Counted from the stretch's first letter, positions 27,219 to 36,016 are shown. The stretch is DNA of 64,000 nucleotides from Hondaea fermentalgiana (GCA_014084085.1 NPFB01000180.1:18850-82849); one strand, 5' to 3'. Notes: generated by a model not told the origin, from the sequence alone. Made by a program: numbers and translations.

Positions 27219-28358
27219 TTACTTACGGCCGCGGCGAGGGTTGCGCTTAACGCTGCGATTTAAATTAGCGTTGCTGCCTGGCGTAGTGTTGCTCTTGCCC
27301 ATGTGCATGTAAAACATCTTCTCGAACAGGGTGCTTTCCGTGGGAGCGAGGGCCTTAAACTTCTTGAAAACGCCTTCCGCAGTATGCTCCTCGTCTTCGC
27401 GGGCGCGCTTGGGGGAGAGCTGGAGTTGGTTCAACGAGTGGCTCACGCGCGACGTCGTGGACGACTCACTACTGATACTGGGCGTCAGGCGATACATGGA
27501 CTTGTTCCTGTCGAAAATGTCCCCCAGAATCGAAGGATCAAAGTATGGCACTTGCGGACGGTGTTCATTGATGAAAGAGTCCTTCAACGCGTAAAGTTCC
27601 TGCACGTACTTGTCCTGAACAGTCTTGATAATCTTCTCGTTGTCTTTCTTGGAAGGGGGCCCATTTCTTCCGAAGGCTTTACCGTACTTGACGTTCGGCT
27701 TGGATTTGATCTCAACCTCCATCGCCTCGCTTGCTGCTCTTTCTCCGTCAAAGAACTGCAAGTCGTACGTACCGACACAACTCTTTCGGTTTGCCTTGAG
27801 CCAGACGAGGGCCAGCTGATCTCGATCGCGCACAATACACTCGCCGTCGCTGATAAAAGGCACTTCGGACGACTTCATCTCGGACTTCGTCTCACACTTC
27901 ATCTTGAACGTCATCTGGTATGATCTCGATCCGGCGCGTCTGTCAAAGGTAATCTCTTGCCTTACGCCGGACTGCGCCTTCTTTTCCGTCACAACAAGTC
28001 GAAGCTTGTTCGGCTGGGTCATGCCTGGGAACTTGAGCACGATAGCAAACTCTGCCAGCTGTGCATTCTCCTTGCAGATAGTATTGGGTGGCGTCTGTAT
28101 GATCTCAAAGTACAAAGCGCCTGCCGATCCCATCAGAGGAGCCGTAGCTTTCTCGTCGTTCTTCATGCTGGGAGGCGCTGGCGCGTCTTCCGGTGGCACA
28201 CTCGCAGTCGCATTGACATGTGAAGACGCAATCGAGTCGTTGCCCATCGTAGCCGCCTCTTCACCACATTGTGCAGAAGAATCGAAAAGGTTGCTCTCAT
28301 AGGATTCCATTTCCTCGGAAAGGTTTCTGTTTTCGGCGCTCTCGAGATTTGGGTCCAT
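27219..28358 (-). CDS. Family A protein, copy 3
   Basis: 379 aa from the first ATG at 28358 (MDPNLESAENRN). The domain layout is that of copies 1 and 2: variable acidic N-terminus (LSEEMESYESNLFDSSAQCGEEA), PPEDAPAPPSM linker, core (KENAQLAEFAIVLKFP, QEITFDRRAGSRSYQ, DQLALVWLKANRKSCVGTYD), FDPSILGDIFDRNKSM, PKRAREDEEH and a basic tail (SVKRNPRRGRK). The Lys/Ser core insert reads MTFKMKCETKSEMKSS. The frame upstream of the ATG (KSVPPGLIEAVGVKAGVAAP) matches copy 1 but opens at a TTG, so the true N-terminus may be spliced. It is the only copy whose divergent partner B is intact. Function is not known. Confidence 0.75.
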   Translation of the reverse strand: MDPNLESAENRNLSEEMESYESNLFDSSAQCGEEAATMGNDSIASSHVNATASVPPEDAPAPPSMKNDEKATAPLMGSAGALYFEIIQTPPNTICKENAQLAEFAIVLKFPGMTQPNKLRLVVTEKKAQSGVRQEITFDRRAGSRSYQMTFKMKCETKSEMKSSEVPFISDGECIVRDRDQLALVWLKANRKSCVGTYDLQFFDGERAASEAMEVEIKSKPNVKYGKAFGRNGPPSKKDNEKIIKTVQDKYVQELYALKDSFINEHRPQVPYFDPSILGDIFDRNKSMYRLTPSISSESSTTSRVSHSLNQLQLSPKRAREDEEHTAEGVFKKFKALAPTESTLFEKMFYMHMGKSNTTPGSNANLNRSVKRNPRRGRK

Positions 28359-29170
28359 GTTCGAAGATGTCGGTTCGAAGAAAAGACATCCGAGCTCATA
28401 TTCACTGAAAATTGGAGCAGCGACGCCCGCTTTGACACCTACTGCTTCAATCAGTCCAGGCGGCACGCTCTTGCGTCTCAATGGCCGTGCAGGTTTTGCT
28501 GTGCAAAAGTAAGGTGATTGTGCGCCTTTTCAATTTCTTCCCGATCGCGTCTTTCGAAAGAGGCCGTCTTTATTGCGACGTCTGCCTCCTCGACGCTCCG
28601 CCTGCAGCCGCTGCGCACTACCCGCGCGCTGCCCATGGGCGCTGGCCGGTTTTCTCGCGCGAGCCCAGGCTCGATCGGTGTCGTTCGCCGCTATCCCGCC
28701 CGGGGCCCACCCGCCCGCACGCGCTGTTGGCCTGCCTTGCCCTGCCTTGCCCTGCCTTGCCTTGCCCTGCCTTGCCCTGTCTTTCCTCAGCTGCTTTTTC
28801 GCCGCTGCGTTACGGGTTTACTGGCGCGCCGCCGCCGCAGACACGGCCGCAGAGCCCTGATCGCGAGGTGACATGAAAACCAAGTCGCGCTCTCGCGAGA
28901 CACGAAAATTTGAGAGCGCCGGAGAATCAACATTGACTCGGGGAAAATTGAAGGCAAACCAGATTCCCCGATCTACCGAAGAGAAAGACGGGCACCATCG
29001 GCAGCGGTCCGCGCGAGGACCCCTTTAACGGATCGGTACGGGAAGACAAGATTGCTTATTTTGCGTCTTGTGCGCGGGCAACTTGGAGGGAAGCAGTAGG
29101 AGAGGCAGCGAGAGAAAGACCACATTGATGGAACGAGCGCCTCGTCTCTGATCGCAAACACAAAGCCGCC
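28359..29170. promoter_or_regulatory. Divergent spacer A3/B3 with decamer array
   Basis: 812 bases between the copy 3 ATG and the B ATG. It includes the conserved non-ATG frame of family A, the CACAG acceptor-like site (about 28500-28505 on the minus strand) and the CCTGCCTTGC array (about 28730-28783). Relative to unit 2 there is a deletion of about 11 bases near 28583, which shifts the upstream frame. Confidence 0.5.
28730..28783. repeat. (CCTTGCCCTG)n decamer array, unit 3
   Basis: About five to six 10-base units. It is homologous to the unit 1 array but differs in copy number, so it evolves as a minisatellite. Confidence 0.85.
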
Positions 29171-31402
29171 ATGGACGCACACACGCAAGAGCTTATCGCG
29201 GAAAGCGAGCGTCTGCTCCGTGGCGAGCATCCATCGGCGTCGAGCAAACAAAGCGTGAAAAAGCCGAAGCCAAGGGTCGACAATCGAAAAAGCGCTCGAT
29301 CCAAAGCACAGAGACGCCCACGACGACGGCGACGGCGGCCTCAAAGTGCCTCCGGAAGCACCCAATCTGATGCCAACACAAACAAAAACGATGACGATGA
29401 TGACACCGACTCGCTAGTGTACTCCGAGGATGAGTCTGGCGAGTTTTATAGGTTTGCGGACGACGAAACAATTGCGAGAGAAAGACAACAAGAAGCAGAA
29501 GCTAAACAAGCTCAAGATGCTCTTGACGTCAGGCAAGCCGAGAGAGATGCAGCGGTCGCGACCATTGAGCTTGCTCAGACAAAAGTCAAGGTCGAAAAAG
29601 CGCAACGTCGCGCCAAACGTAGAACAAAGGCGAAAAAATCAAACAGTGCAGGTGGCAGTGCAGGGGACGAGAGCGACGTGGCAGAACAAAAGAAAAAGGC
29701 AGCGCGATTGAAGCGAAATAGCATTGCCGAGCTTGCAACGGAGCAGAAACAGCTTCTCGAAGAAAGCGAACGCGCCAAAGCAATGGCAACCAAGAAAGGC
29801 AGCAAAATGAAAAAACCAGCCCTTGTGCGACCAACCGTACAAGGGCCGACTCCCCCTCGAAGCAACGGAGGCGAGAACGCCGCACTTGGGGACCGTGAGT
29901 GGGACAACGAGCTTGCAAGAAGTATCTTAATCCTCTACAACGCCAACAGTATAAACGAGGCCGAAATGCGCACTGCGCGTACGACCCCTTCCTCGAGACG
30001 ATCCCAGAACAAGTCATTTTGGGGCAGCAACGCTCGCTCACCCAAACGAGCACCATCCTCGCCGCAGCACAACATGCAGAGTAACGTAAGCCTACCCAGT
30101 CTCCCACCGTCCTCTGCTCCTGGCACTCAGCGCGGAATCACCTCGTCAAAGTCAACCACCACATTGCAAAAGGAGCTCAAGCAACCCAAGCAGATTTGGT
30201 TCTACGGCTCGGGAAGGCTTCGCGCCGTGTGGTGCGCTATTTCAAACAAGCATCTTCGTGACGACATGCACCGTCTTAGCGGTCTTGATCCCACACGCTG
30301 CTCGCATCGCCTTTGTCGCGAGCTGCGCGAGTTCGAGAAGAAGTCGAAATTTGAAGAGTATATTGAATGCGCTCTCAACGCGCTTCGTGAGTTTTCGCGA
30401 GAGGCAACGCACGATCGCGCAGAGCGTCGCCGCGAGGCCGCTCGCAAGCAGCAAAACGGCTCGACAACAAGCGCCGACTCCCAAGAGGACCCAATGGCGC
30501 TCCACACGTGCGACCTCAAACCAGCATCGCTGGCGCAAGCCTCTGACGTGCTCGAAATGCAGGGGACCCAGGATGCCTACATGATCGACTACGCTACCTT
30601 GGATCCAAGTCTTTTAGCCGACGATGACGATCAGGGTGGCGGCCTCGTGGAGCGCATGATGTGGCGCCAGCTTGTGGCTTGCTGTAATATCTTTGGAACG
30701 AAGCTTTGTGACCTCGGTCGCTTTGGCCCTGCGCTCCAGCTCTTCAAGCAAGCAGAGGAGCTTTTGGAAAGTACCTCGGCGCTTGACGGTGGCGCTGCCT
30801 TTGTCGGCGCAATCCGCACCCAATTGCGAGCCTTTACCAACGACGCGCTTGGTTACTATTACTATAAGCGGAAAAAGACAAACGCCGCTGCCCTGTACAC
30901 GGAAAAAGCTATGCGCGCGCACCATCGTTTGCAGCAATGGGACCATGTTGCCAAATGTCATTTGCATTGCGGAGCCATTCTCGCACTCATGGGCAAGCAC
31001 GATGAGGCAATCAAGTGTTTGGCGCAAATCCTTGACATGGTCGATGACGAGCGCTTGCAGGTTGGCGGTACCAATGCTCAGAAAATATGTATGGTGGCCG
31101 TTTGCTATCACAACATTGCAGTCGAGCAGCTCGTCCTCCGCCGCCCCGCCGAGGCTTGCGTTTCCTCGCAAAACGCGAGGCGTCTTGCGCGACTCTCGCT
31201 CAGCTTCGCCAATCGCTGGATCAACTGGTTCGAGCGCACGCACCAGTACGCCCTGCAGAGGCTCGCGGCTCAGCACTCCTACCTCACTGCGGGCAAAGGG
31301 ACTCCCAAACCGGCAGTCCCTTCGCAGCATCAACCACGGTCTTCGCTCAAGAACCCGAGCTTGCAAAAGTTCTACGGCGGCCTTGCCTCGGCGCTCGAGT
31401 AA
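29171..31402 (+). CDS. Family B protein, intact copy (TPR-containing, unknown)
   Basis: 743 aa, start ATG in a GCCGCCATGG context. The N-terminal third is highly charged: a basic cluster (KKPKPRVDNRKSARSK..RPRRRRRRPQ), then acidic DDDDTDSLVYSEDESGEF, then a long Glu/Ala/Arg coiled-coil stretch (about 95-215). A short conserved-looking block follows (KQIWFYGSGRLRAVWCAISNKHLRDDM, with RCSHRLCRELREFEKKSKFEEYIECALNALREFS). The C-terminal third (about 497-700) has TPR-like helices: LGRFGPALQLFKQAEELLE, YYKRKKTNAAALYTEKAM, MGKHDEAIKCLAQIL, YHNIAVEQLVLRRPAEACVSSQNARRLAR. TPRs usually bind peptide or protein partners. No catalytic motif is visible. It lies divergent to family A copy 3, and that pairing is repeated in unit 1, which suggests the two genes were once duplicated as a pair. 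Confidence 0.8.
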   Translation: MDAHTQELIAESERLLRGEHPSASSKQSVKKPKPRVDNRKSARSKAQRRPRRRRRRPQSASGSTQSDANTNKNDDDDDTDSLVYSEDESGEFYRFADDETIARERQQEAEAKQAQDALDVRQAERDAAVATIELAQTKVKVEKAQRRAKRRTKAKKSNSAGGSAGDESDVAEQKKKAARLKRNSIAELATEQKQLLEESERAKAMATKKGSKMKKPALVRPTVQGPTPPRSNGGENAALGDREWDNELARSILILYNANSINEAEMRTARTTPSSRRSQNKSFWGSNARSPKRAPSSPQHNMQSNVSLPSLPPSSAPGTQRGITSSKSTTTLQKELKQPKQIWFYGSGRLRAVWCAISNKHLRDDMHRLSGLDPTRCSHRLCRELREFEKKSKFEEYIECALNALREFSREATHDRAERRREAARKQQNGSTTSADSQEDPMALHTCDLKPASLAQASDVLEMQGTQDAYMIDYATLDPSLLADDDDQGGGLVERMMWRQLVACCNIFGTKLCDLGRFGPALQLFKQAEELLESTSALDGGAAFVGAIRTQLRAFTNDALGYYYYKRKKTNAAALYTEKAMRAHHRLQQWDHVAKCHLHCGAILALMGKHDEAIKCLAQILDMVDDERLQVGGTNAQKICMVAVCYHNIAVEQLVLRRPAEACVSSQNARRLARLSLSFANRWINWFERTHQYALQRLAAQHSYLTAGKGTPKPAVPSQHQPRSSLKNPSLQKFYGGLASALE

Positions 31403-31440
31403 AGCAAGTGGTCTTGATTGCTGCTGTCAGGCAGACAGGT

Positions 31441-31470
31441 CATCGCATCGCATCGCATCGCATCGCATTG
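31441..31470. repeat. (CATCG)5 microsatellite
   Basis: Five perfect CATCG units and one CATTG, 39 bases past the B gene stop. Confidence 0.95.
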
Positions 31471-32151
31471 ACATGCGTTGACAGAACACCTCGACCCAAG
31501 TTCCTTTTCTTCTTCTTTCTTTCCGTAAAATGGATGCGTATTAGTTTTTTTTTTTCTAAAGATTTTTCCTCTTCGCCATTGTCCCACCCAAGGGTGGGCA
31601 AGCAAAGCAAGCATTCCACGCATACGCTCGCGCTCACGCTCAGGCTCAAGCCCGGACTTGCACCAGCCTCGACGCCGTCAACGTCTGCAGACAGACCGGC
31701 GGCCAGCCGGTCGCGCACGTCGCAAAATAGCTGAAGAAACGATGCCTCGCGTCGTTTGTCAGCTCGCTCGCTCGCTTGCTGGATGCGTTGCGTCGCCAGA
31801 CCCTCGGTTCTTGTGTAGCGTCTTCTCTCTTTATTCGCGCCACTTCGGCGCACCTGCGGGATGGCGTAGCCGAGGCCGCTCCAGGAATGTGCATCGGTGG
31901 CAAACTCGGTCTCGCGGGCGCTCGCGAATCTCCCGCGTCCGACTTGATGCGTGGTGGCACACGGGAAGAAGAGCGAGCGGCTCAGAGAAGATGAGAGGGA
32001 GGGCCTGGAGGTAAGAGGTTGTTCGATTTCTCCGTGTGCCGCCCAAGGACTAAACGCAACGCAGCGGTGCAGCCCAGAACCGGATCTCGAGCGATTGAAG
32101 AAAGGGCGTGGGGGGAAAGCTGTTTGGTCAGAGCACGCACCCAAGCAAAGA
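31471..32151. other. Spacer between B gene and RhoGEF
   Basis: Contains a T-rich tract (31541-31573) and GC-rich sequence with no supported gene. It presumably carries the RhoGEF promoter and 5' leader. Confidence 0.5.
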
Positions 32152-34245
32152 ATGGCAACAACTATGGCCAAGGCCCAAGCGGGCGCGCCTGCGTCCGCTC
32201 CAGCGCAAATGCAGCGTGTGGGGATGAACCATGCAGCATTTGGAGCGTGCGAACTCGGCAGGCAGCTGCGAAAGAAAAAGCTGCAAGAGCTCAAAGCCAA
32301 GCGGGAAATGAGCAAAAGCAAGGCAAACCTCAAGTGCTCCTCGTTCAACCATATGCGCCAGAACTACTCGAAGCAAAGACCGCTCTTTATGGAAATGTTG
32401 AAAACAGAGCGCGAGTATGTTGACTCGCTGCACATTGTTGTTTCTCGCTTCATGCTTCCGTTGCAAGTGGCTCTCGAAACCTACCAGGCACCACTCTTTA
32501 TCACCAAGAAGGAGATGGCCGACATCTTTGGCAACATCGCTCAGCTCTTCGAGGTGAACATGGAGCTTTTGCGCATAATCGAGGACAATCTCGGTCTTAC
32601 GGGTGCTGAAGGTGCTGATCGTGCCGAAAAGAAAGACGACAACGACTTGGCAACAGCATTTGCGGAAGCCTTTACCAACATGCTTCCTGTGTTCAAAGCA
32701 TTTTACTCTGTTTACGCCAACAACTACGAAAAGAGTATCGATGTCGTCGAAGAGTGCAGATTGAGCAATCCCATGTTCCGTCGCTTTCTCGAGATTGCCC
32801 AGCAATCCAAGGACCTCAGGGGCCTTGATCTCGGCGACTATCTCATCAAGCCCGTTCAGCGTATCTGCAAGTACCCTCTTTTCTTTCGAGGTCTTCTCGA
32901 ATGCACTGATGAAGGTCACCCCATGTACAGCAAGCTCGAGGCTGCCTCGCAGGCTGTAGCCCGCATCGCTGCCCAGGTCAACGAGACTGGCAAAGAGGCT
33001 GCAAACGCAATGCGAAGCTTTGAGATTGCGAACCAACTTGATGGACTCGACAAGTATGATCCTTCACTCGAGGTTGTGGCGCCAGGGCGCCGATTTGAGC
33101 TCGACTTCCAGTGCAAGCTTCACTATAGCTTCCAAGCTCCAGGGGCCAAGCCCACCAAGGAAATGCGTCACGCGCCGCACAAGAAAAAGCCTCGCGAATG
33201 CTTTTTGTTCAGTGACGCTCTGCTTATTGCAAAGTCCATGGGCAACGATAAGCTTGAATTCAGGTTCTGGCTCGAGCTCGAAAACATTCTCATTACCATC
33301 CCGCCATCCCATTCTCACGGCGGCGGCGGCGGCGGCGGCGGTGGTGGTGGTGGTGGTGGTGGCCAGAATGGTGGCCAAGGTCCAGGCCAAGGCTCCGCGG
33401 GTCAGGGTTCCGGCGCACCGGGCACGAGCTCAGAGAGCGGCGCCAACGGCCAAGGTGACTCGGGCGAATACGAGACCTTTAGTGCGGCGCAAAAGCGTCT
33501 TCCACTTGACATTGTGCGAATCCGCATCATTTCCAACGAAAAAGAAAACAAGAACCAGGACAAGAAAGACCACAAGCATCAAGAGAGAAAGGAAAGCAAG
33601 CATCAAGACAAGAAAGAGAAGGACAAAAAGGACAAGAAGGAAAAGGACAAGAAAGAAAAAGATAAAAAGGGCGCCAAAAAAGTCACTAGTGGCTCCTTTT
33701 CTTCCCCGCATGCCGCGGTGTCGGAGCACAGCACCGATGATGGCTCGTCTTCAAGACCCTCGAGCTCAGGTGCAGCCGAAGACGCCGTGGGACCTTTGCC
33801 GAGCACGAGCAAGAATGATGGCAGCGCCCATGCGAGTGGAAAGGCGTCGCGAGCTTCGTCGACGAATCACAAGCGTTCCGTCTCTGCAGCCCCCACGGGA
33901 TCAACGCCCTCGACAAGCACATCATTGCCAGCATCAGCACCGACTGGGGTTCCTGTCGTGGAAAAGTACACCTTGTGGTTCAAGTCAGGCAAAGAGCGAA
34001 CGAAAGTCTTTCAGCGAATTGTTGCACTCCAGGCCAAGGTGGAGCAGCTCAAGGAGCAACGCGCATCATGTCTCGTCCAGGCGCACAAGAATGCGTCAAC
34101 TTCATCGATTGCGGACGAGACGCTTACATCCCCCGTCGGCCCCGCCGCACCCGGTCATGGACGGTCCAACACGCAGCCAACGCCAAGCGTAAGTGGTATT
34201 TCATCGCCCCGCTCGCCCAAGGCTCCCGATACGGCAGCCGCCTAA
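32152..34245 (+). CDS. DH-PH guanine nucleotide exchange factor for Rho-type GTPases
   Basis: 697 aa. DH domain at about 75-287: FMEMLKTEREYVDSLHIVVSRFMLPL (CR1), FVEV-like FGNIAQLFEVNMELLRII, and LGDYLIKPVQRICKYPLFFRGLLE (CR3, the most diagnostic helix). DH domains catalyse GDP release from Rho/Rac/Cdc42. A PH domain follows but is split: strands GRRFELDFQCKLHY, CFLFSDALLIAKSM and FRFWLELENILI lie at about 307-384, while the closing strand and helix (VEKYTLWFKSGKERTKVFQRIVALQAKV) lie at about 601-636. The roughly 215-residue insert between them is low complexity: a Gly15 run, a Gly/Gln/Ser stretch, a KDKK-rich stretch and a Ser/Thr/Pro stretch. The ATG at 32152 is the first before the homology. 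The N-terminus is basic and helical. Confidence 0.92.
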   Translation: MATTMAKAQAGAPASAPAQMQRVGMNHAAFGACELGRQLRKKKLQELKAKREMSKSKANLKCSSFNHMRQNYSKQRPLFMEMLKTEREYVDSLHIVVSRFMLPLQVALETYQAPLFITKKEMADIFGNIAQLFEVNMELLRIIEDNLGLTGAEGADRAEKKDDNDLATAFAEAFTNMLPVFKAFYSVYANNYEKSIDVVEECRLSNPMFRRFLEIAQQSKDLRGLDLGDYLIKPVQRICKYPLFFRGLLECTDEGHPMYSKLEAASQAVARIAAQVNETGKEAANAMRSFEIANQLDGLDKYDPSLEVVAPGRRFELDFQCKLHYSFQAPGAKPTKEMRHAPHKKKPRECFLFSDALLIAKSMGNDKLEFRFWLELENILITIPPSHSHGGGGGGGGGGGGGGGQNGGQGPGQGSAGQGSGAPGTSSESGANGQGDSGEYETFSAAQKRLPLDIVRIRIISNEKENKNQDKKDHKHQERKESKHQDKKEKDKKDKKEKDKKEKDKKGAKKVTSGSFSSPHAAVSEHSTDDGSSSRPSSSGAAEDAVGPLPSTSKNDGSAHASGKASRASSTNHKRSVSAAPTGSTPSTSTSLPASAPTGVPVVEKYTLWFKSGKERTKVFQRIVALQAKVEQLKEQRASCLVQAHKNASTSSIADETLTSPVGPAAPGHGRSNTQPTPSVSGISSPRSPKAPDTAAA
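33319..33363 (+). repeat. Coding GGC/GGT run (polyglycine)
   Basis: Fifteen glycine codons in a row (mixed GGC and GGT), inside the insert of the split PH domain. A GAY/AAR-rich tract coding KDKK repeats follows at about 33540-33668. Confidence 0.9.
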
Positions 34246-34528
34246 AGAATACGATCTTACATTTTTTCTCCGTATCTGACCGATGCGTCCACGTCACGTG
34301 CACGCCACAAATCACGAATTCGTTCCGATGGGAGAGAGCTTTTACTGCAAGGACTGCCGTCGGATTTGCAGCGACAACAAGGCTCCTTCTGAATTCAGCC
34401 CTGGCAAAAGAGACAAAAAAGAAAAGTGAAACAGTACAATCTCTCTCTACATCGGCCAAGCTATTTTTGACTGTGATTCAAGGCTTTTAAAAATTGCAAA
34501 ACACTCTTTTTTCTTGACTGTTGGGGAA

Positions 34529-36016
34529 TCAAATCTGCTCAAAGTAGCGTTTACGCTCCCAGTCGGTGACAGCTTGGTCATACGCTTGCTGCTCGAGCGC
34601 GTAAAAGTGCGCATAGTGTTCCTGAACTTCTGCGCCAAAGGTATTGCGCACGAAGTCGCTCTTGGCAAACGCACGTGCCGCCTCACCAAGTGTGGCCGGA
34701 GGCTTGCGCACCGCATCCGATGCCGCCTTGTAGCCATCGCCTTCGAGAATGGGCGGCGGCTGGAGTCCACGCTCGATGCCATCGAGACCAGAAGCGATCG
34801 CTGCAGCAAAGGCAAGATACACATTCACATCGGCGCCTGGAAGGCGACATTCGATCCGGAGCGCTTGGCCGCTACCTACAACACGAAAACCAGCTGTGCG
34901 ATTGTCCTTGCCCCATGCAGTGGCAGTGGGAGCCCACGAGCCAGACTGGAAGCGCTTGTAGCTGTTGACGGTTGGCGCGTAGAGGGCGAAGAGCTCTGGC
35001 GTGTGCTCAATCCAGCCCGCGAGAAAGCTCTTGAAGATGGGGCTGCACTTTTCGATCGAGTCGAGCGTATCATCGCCGTAAAACAGGTTAGAGCCTTCGT
35101 TGTTGAAGACCGAACAGTGAATGTGGCACGAGCTGCCGGCGTCAGTGTCGAAAGGTTTGGCCATGAATGTGACACTGCGCCCCTGTGACTCGGCAATTTC
35201 TTTCATGGCCTGCTTGAAGATCATGTGGCGATCAGCCATGCGCAACATCTCGTCGAAACGCACGTTCACTTCATGTTGACCAATTCCCGTCTCTCCCTTG
35301 GAGTTTTCCACGGGGACGCCCGACTTTTCGAGCATGCGGCGCACCTCACGATGAAAAGGCTCCGTACGATAGCCTTGCAGGATATGGTAATCCTCACTGT
35401 AATACCCAGCAGGCTTGACGCCAGCGTACCCCTTTTCGTGCGCTTCGCGGTAGCTATCCTCAAAAAGATAATGCTCCAATTCGGAGGCGGCATTCACCAC
35501 GCCAATCTGCTCGGCAGAAGACTTGCCTTCGTTGAAGGTAAGACTTTCGAGACGCTTGAGCTGGTTGCGCAAGATGGAGCGAGGAGCAATGGGAACCAAT
35601 TCGTGCGAGTCAGTGGCGTGGACGTCGCATTGAACGATCGCGGTCCCCTTGTTCCACGCGCAGACGGTGAGCGAGTCGAGATCCGGGACAAGATGGCAGT
35701 CCCCATAGCCTGCCTCCCAGCTGGCAAACTTGAATCCCGGAAGCGGGTTCATGGGCACGTCCACACAAAAGAGATAGCCGCACGAGTGCGCACCGCTGCG
35801 CACAACGTTGGCCAGAAAGTCAGATTTGTTGTACCGTTTGCCCATGAGGCGTCCGTACAGGTCCGTGAACCCGACAATGACGGTGTCTACGTTGCCGTCC
35901 TCCAGCTTGCGCTCGACCTCGGACAGCTTCGCCTCGCTCACGGCGCTGCCCAGATTCCGCGCGTGCAGCTTCCCTGCAGCGAGGCTCCGGGCGCCTGCCC
36001 TCCTCATGGCGAACAT
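34529..36016 (-). CDS. GSI-type glutamine synthetase / gamma-glutamyl-polyamine synthetase-like
   Basis: 495 aa. It belongs to the glutamine synthetase superfamily, bacterial type I/PuuA-GlnT branch, which ligates ammonia or an amine to glutamate using ATP. Seen: the beta-grasp N-domain (TVIVGFTDLYGRLMGKRYN), a metal-binding Glu region (ASELEHYLFED), GIGQHEVNVRFDEMLRMAD, KPFDTDAGSSCHIHCS (catalytic-domain HxH), and NRTAGFRVVGSG...RIECRLPGADVNVYLAFAA (ATP/glutamate loop). The first 20 residues (MFAMRRAGARSLAAGKLHAR) look like a mitochondrial presequence, so the ATG at 36016 is chosen. A second ATG lies three codons later. Ammonia or a polyamine could be the substrate; the sequence does not decide. 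Eukaryotic assimilation normally uses GSII or GSIII, so this may be a separate, bacterial-derived function. Confidence 0.88.
   Translation of the reverse strand: MFAMRRAGARSLAAGKLHARNLGSAVSEAKLSEVERKLEDGNVDTVIVGFTDLYGRLMGKRYNKSDFLANVVRSGAHSCGYLFCVDVPMNPLPGFKFASWEAGYGDCHLVPDLDSLTVCAWNKGTAIVQCDVHATDSHELVPIAPRSILRNQLKRLESLTFNEGKSSAEQIGVVNAASELEHYLFEDSYREAHEKGYAGVKPAGYYSEDYHILQGYRTEPFHREVRRMLEKSGVPVENSKGETGIGQHEVNVRFDEMLRMADRHMIFKQAMKEIAESQGRSVTFMAKPFDTDAGSSCHIHCSVFNNEGSNLFYGDDTLDSIEKCSPIFKSFLAGWIEHTPELFALYAPTVNSYKRFQSGSWAPTATAWGKDNRTAGFRVVGSGQALRIECRLPGADVNVYLAFAAAIASGLDGIERGLQPPPILEGDGYKAASDAVRKPPATLGEAARAFAKSDFVRNTFGAEVQEHYAHFYALEQQAYDQAVTDWERKRYFEQI

Larger units (their letters stand above)
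21880..29760. repeat. Three-copy tandem segmental duplication (A/B units)
   Basis: Unit 1 is about 21880-24766, unit 2 about 24831-27090, unit 3 from about 27180 to the B gene. Each carries a minus-strand family A gene and then an upstream segment with the same decaying words (TTTTGCACAGCAAAAC-like, pyrimidine decamers, GACACGAAAATTTGAGAGCG). Unit 1 then has a truncated B gene, unit 2 stops at GGAGGGAAACAG just before the B start, and unit 3 has the full B gene. Units 1 and 2 also share the 5' flank (from GGGAAACCC..AGTTGACCG through TTTATTTTGCAGTCTAGGGCCCAGGGC). Unit 3 lacks that flank and joins near 27180. Confidence 0.93.

Noticed and set aside
23664..28783. CRISPR-like array
   Set aside because: The decamer arrays have no spacers and the genome is eukaryotic; they are minisatellites.
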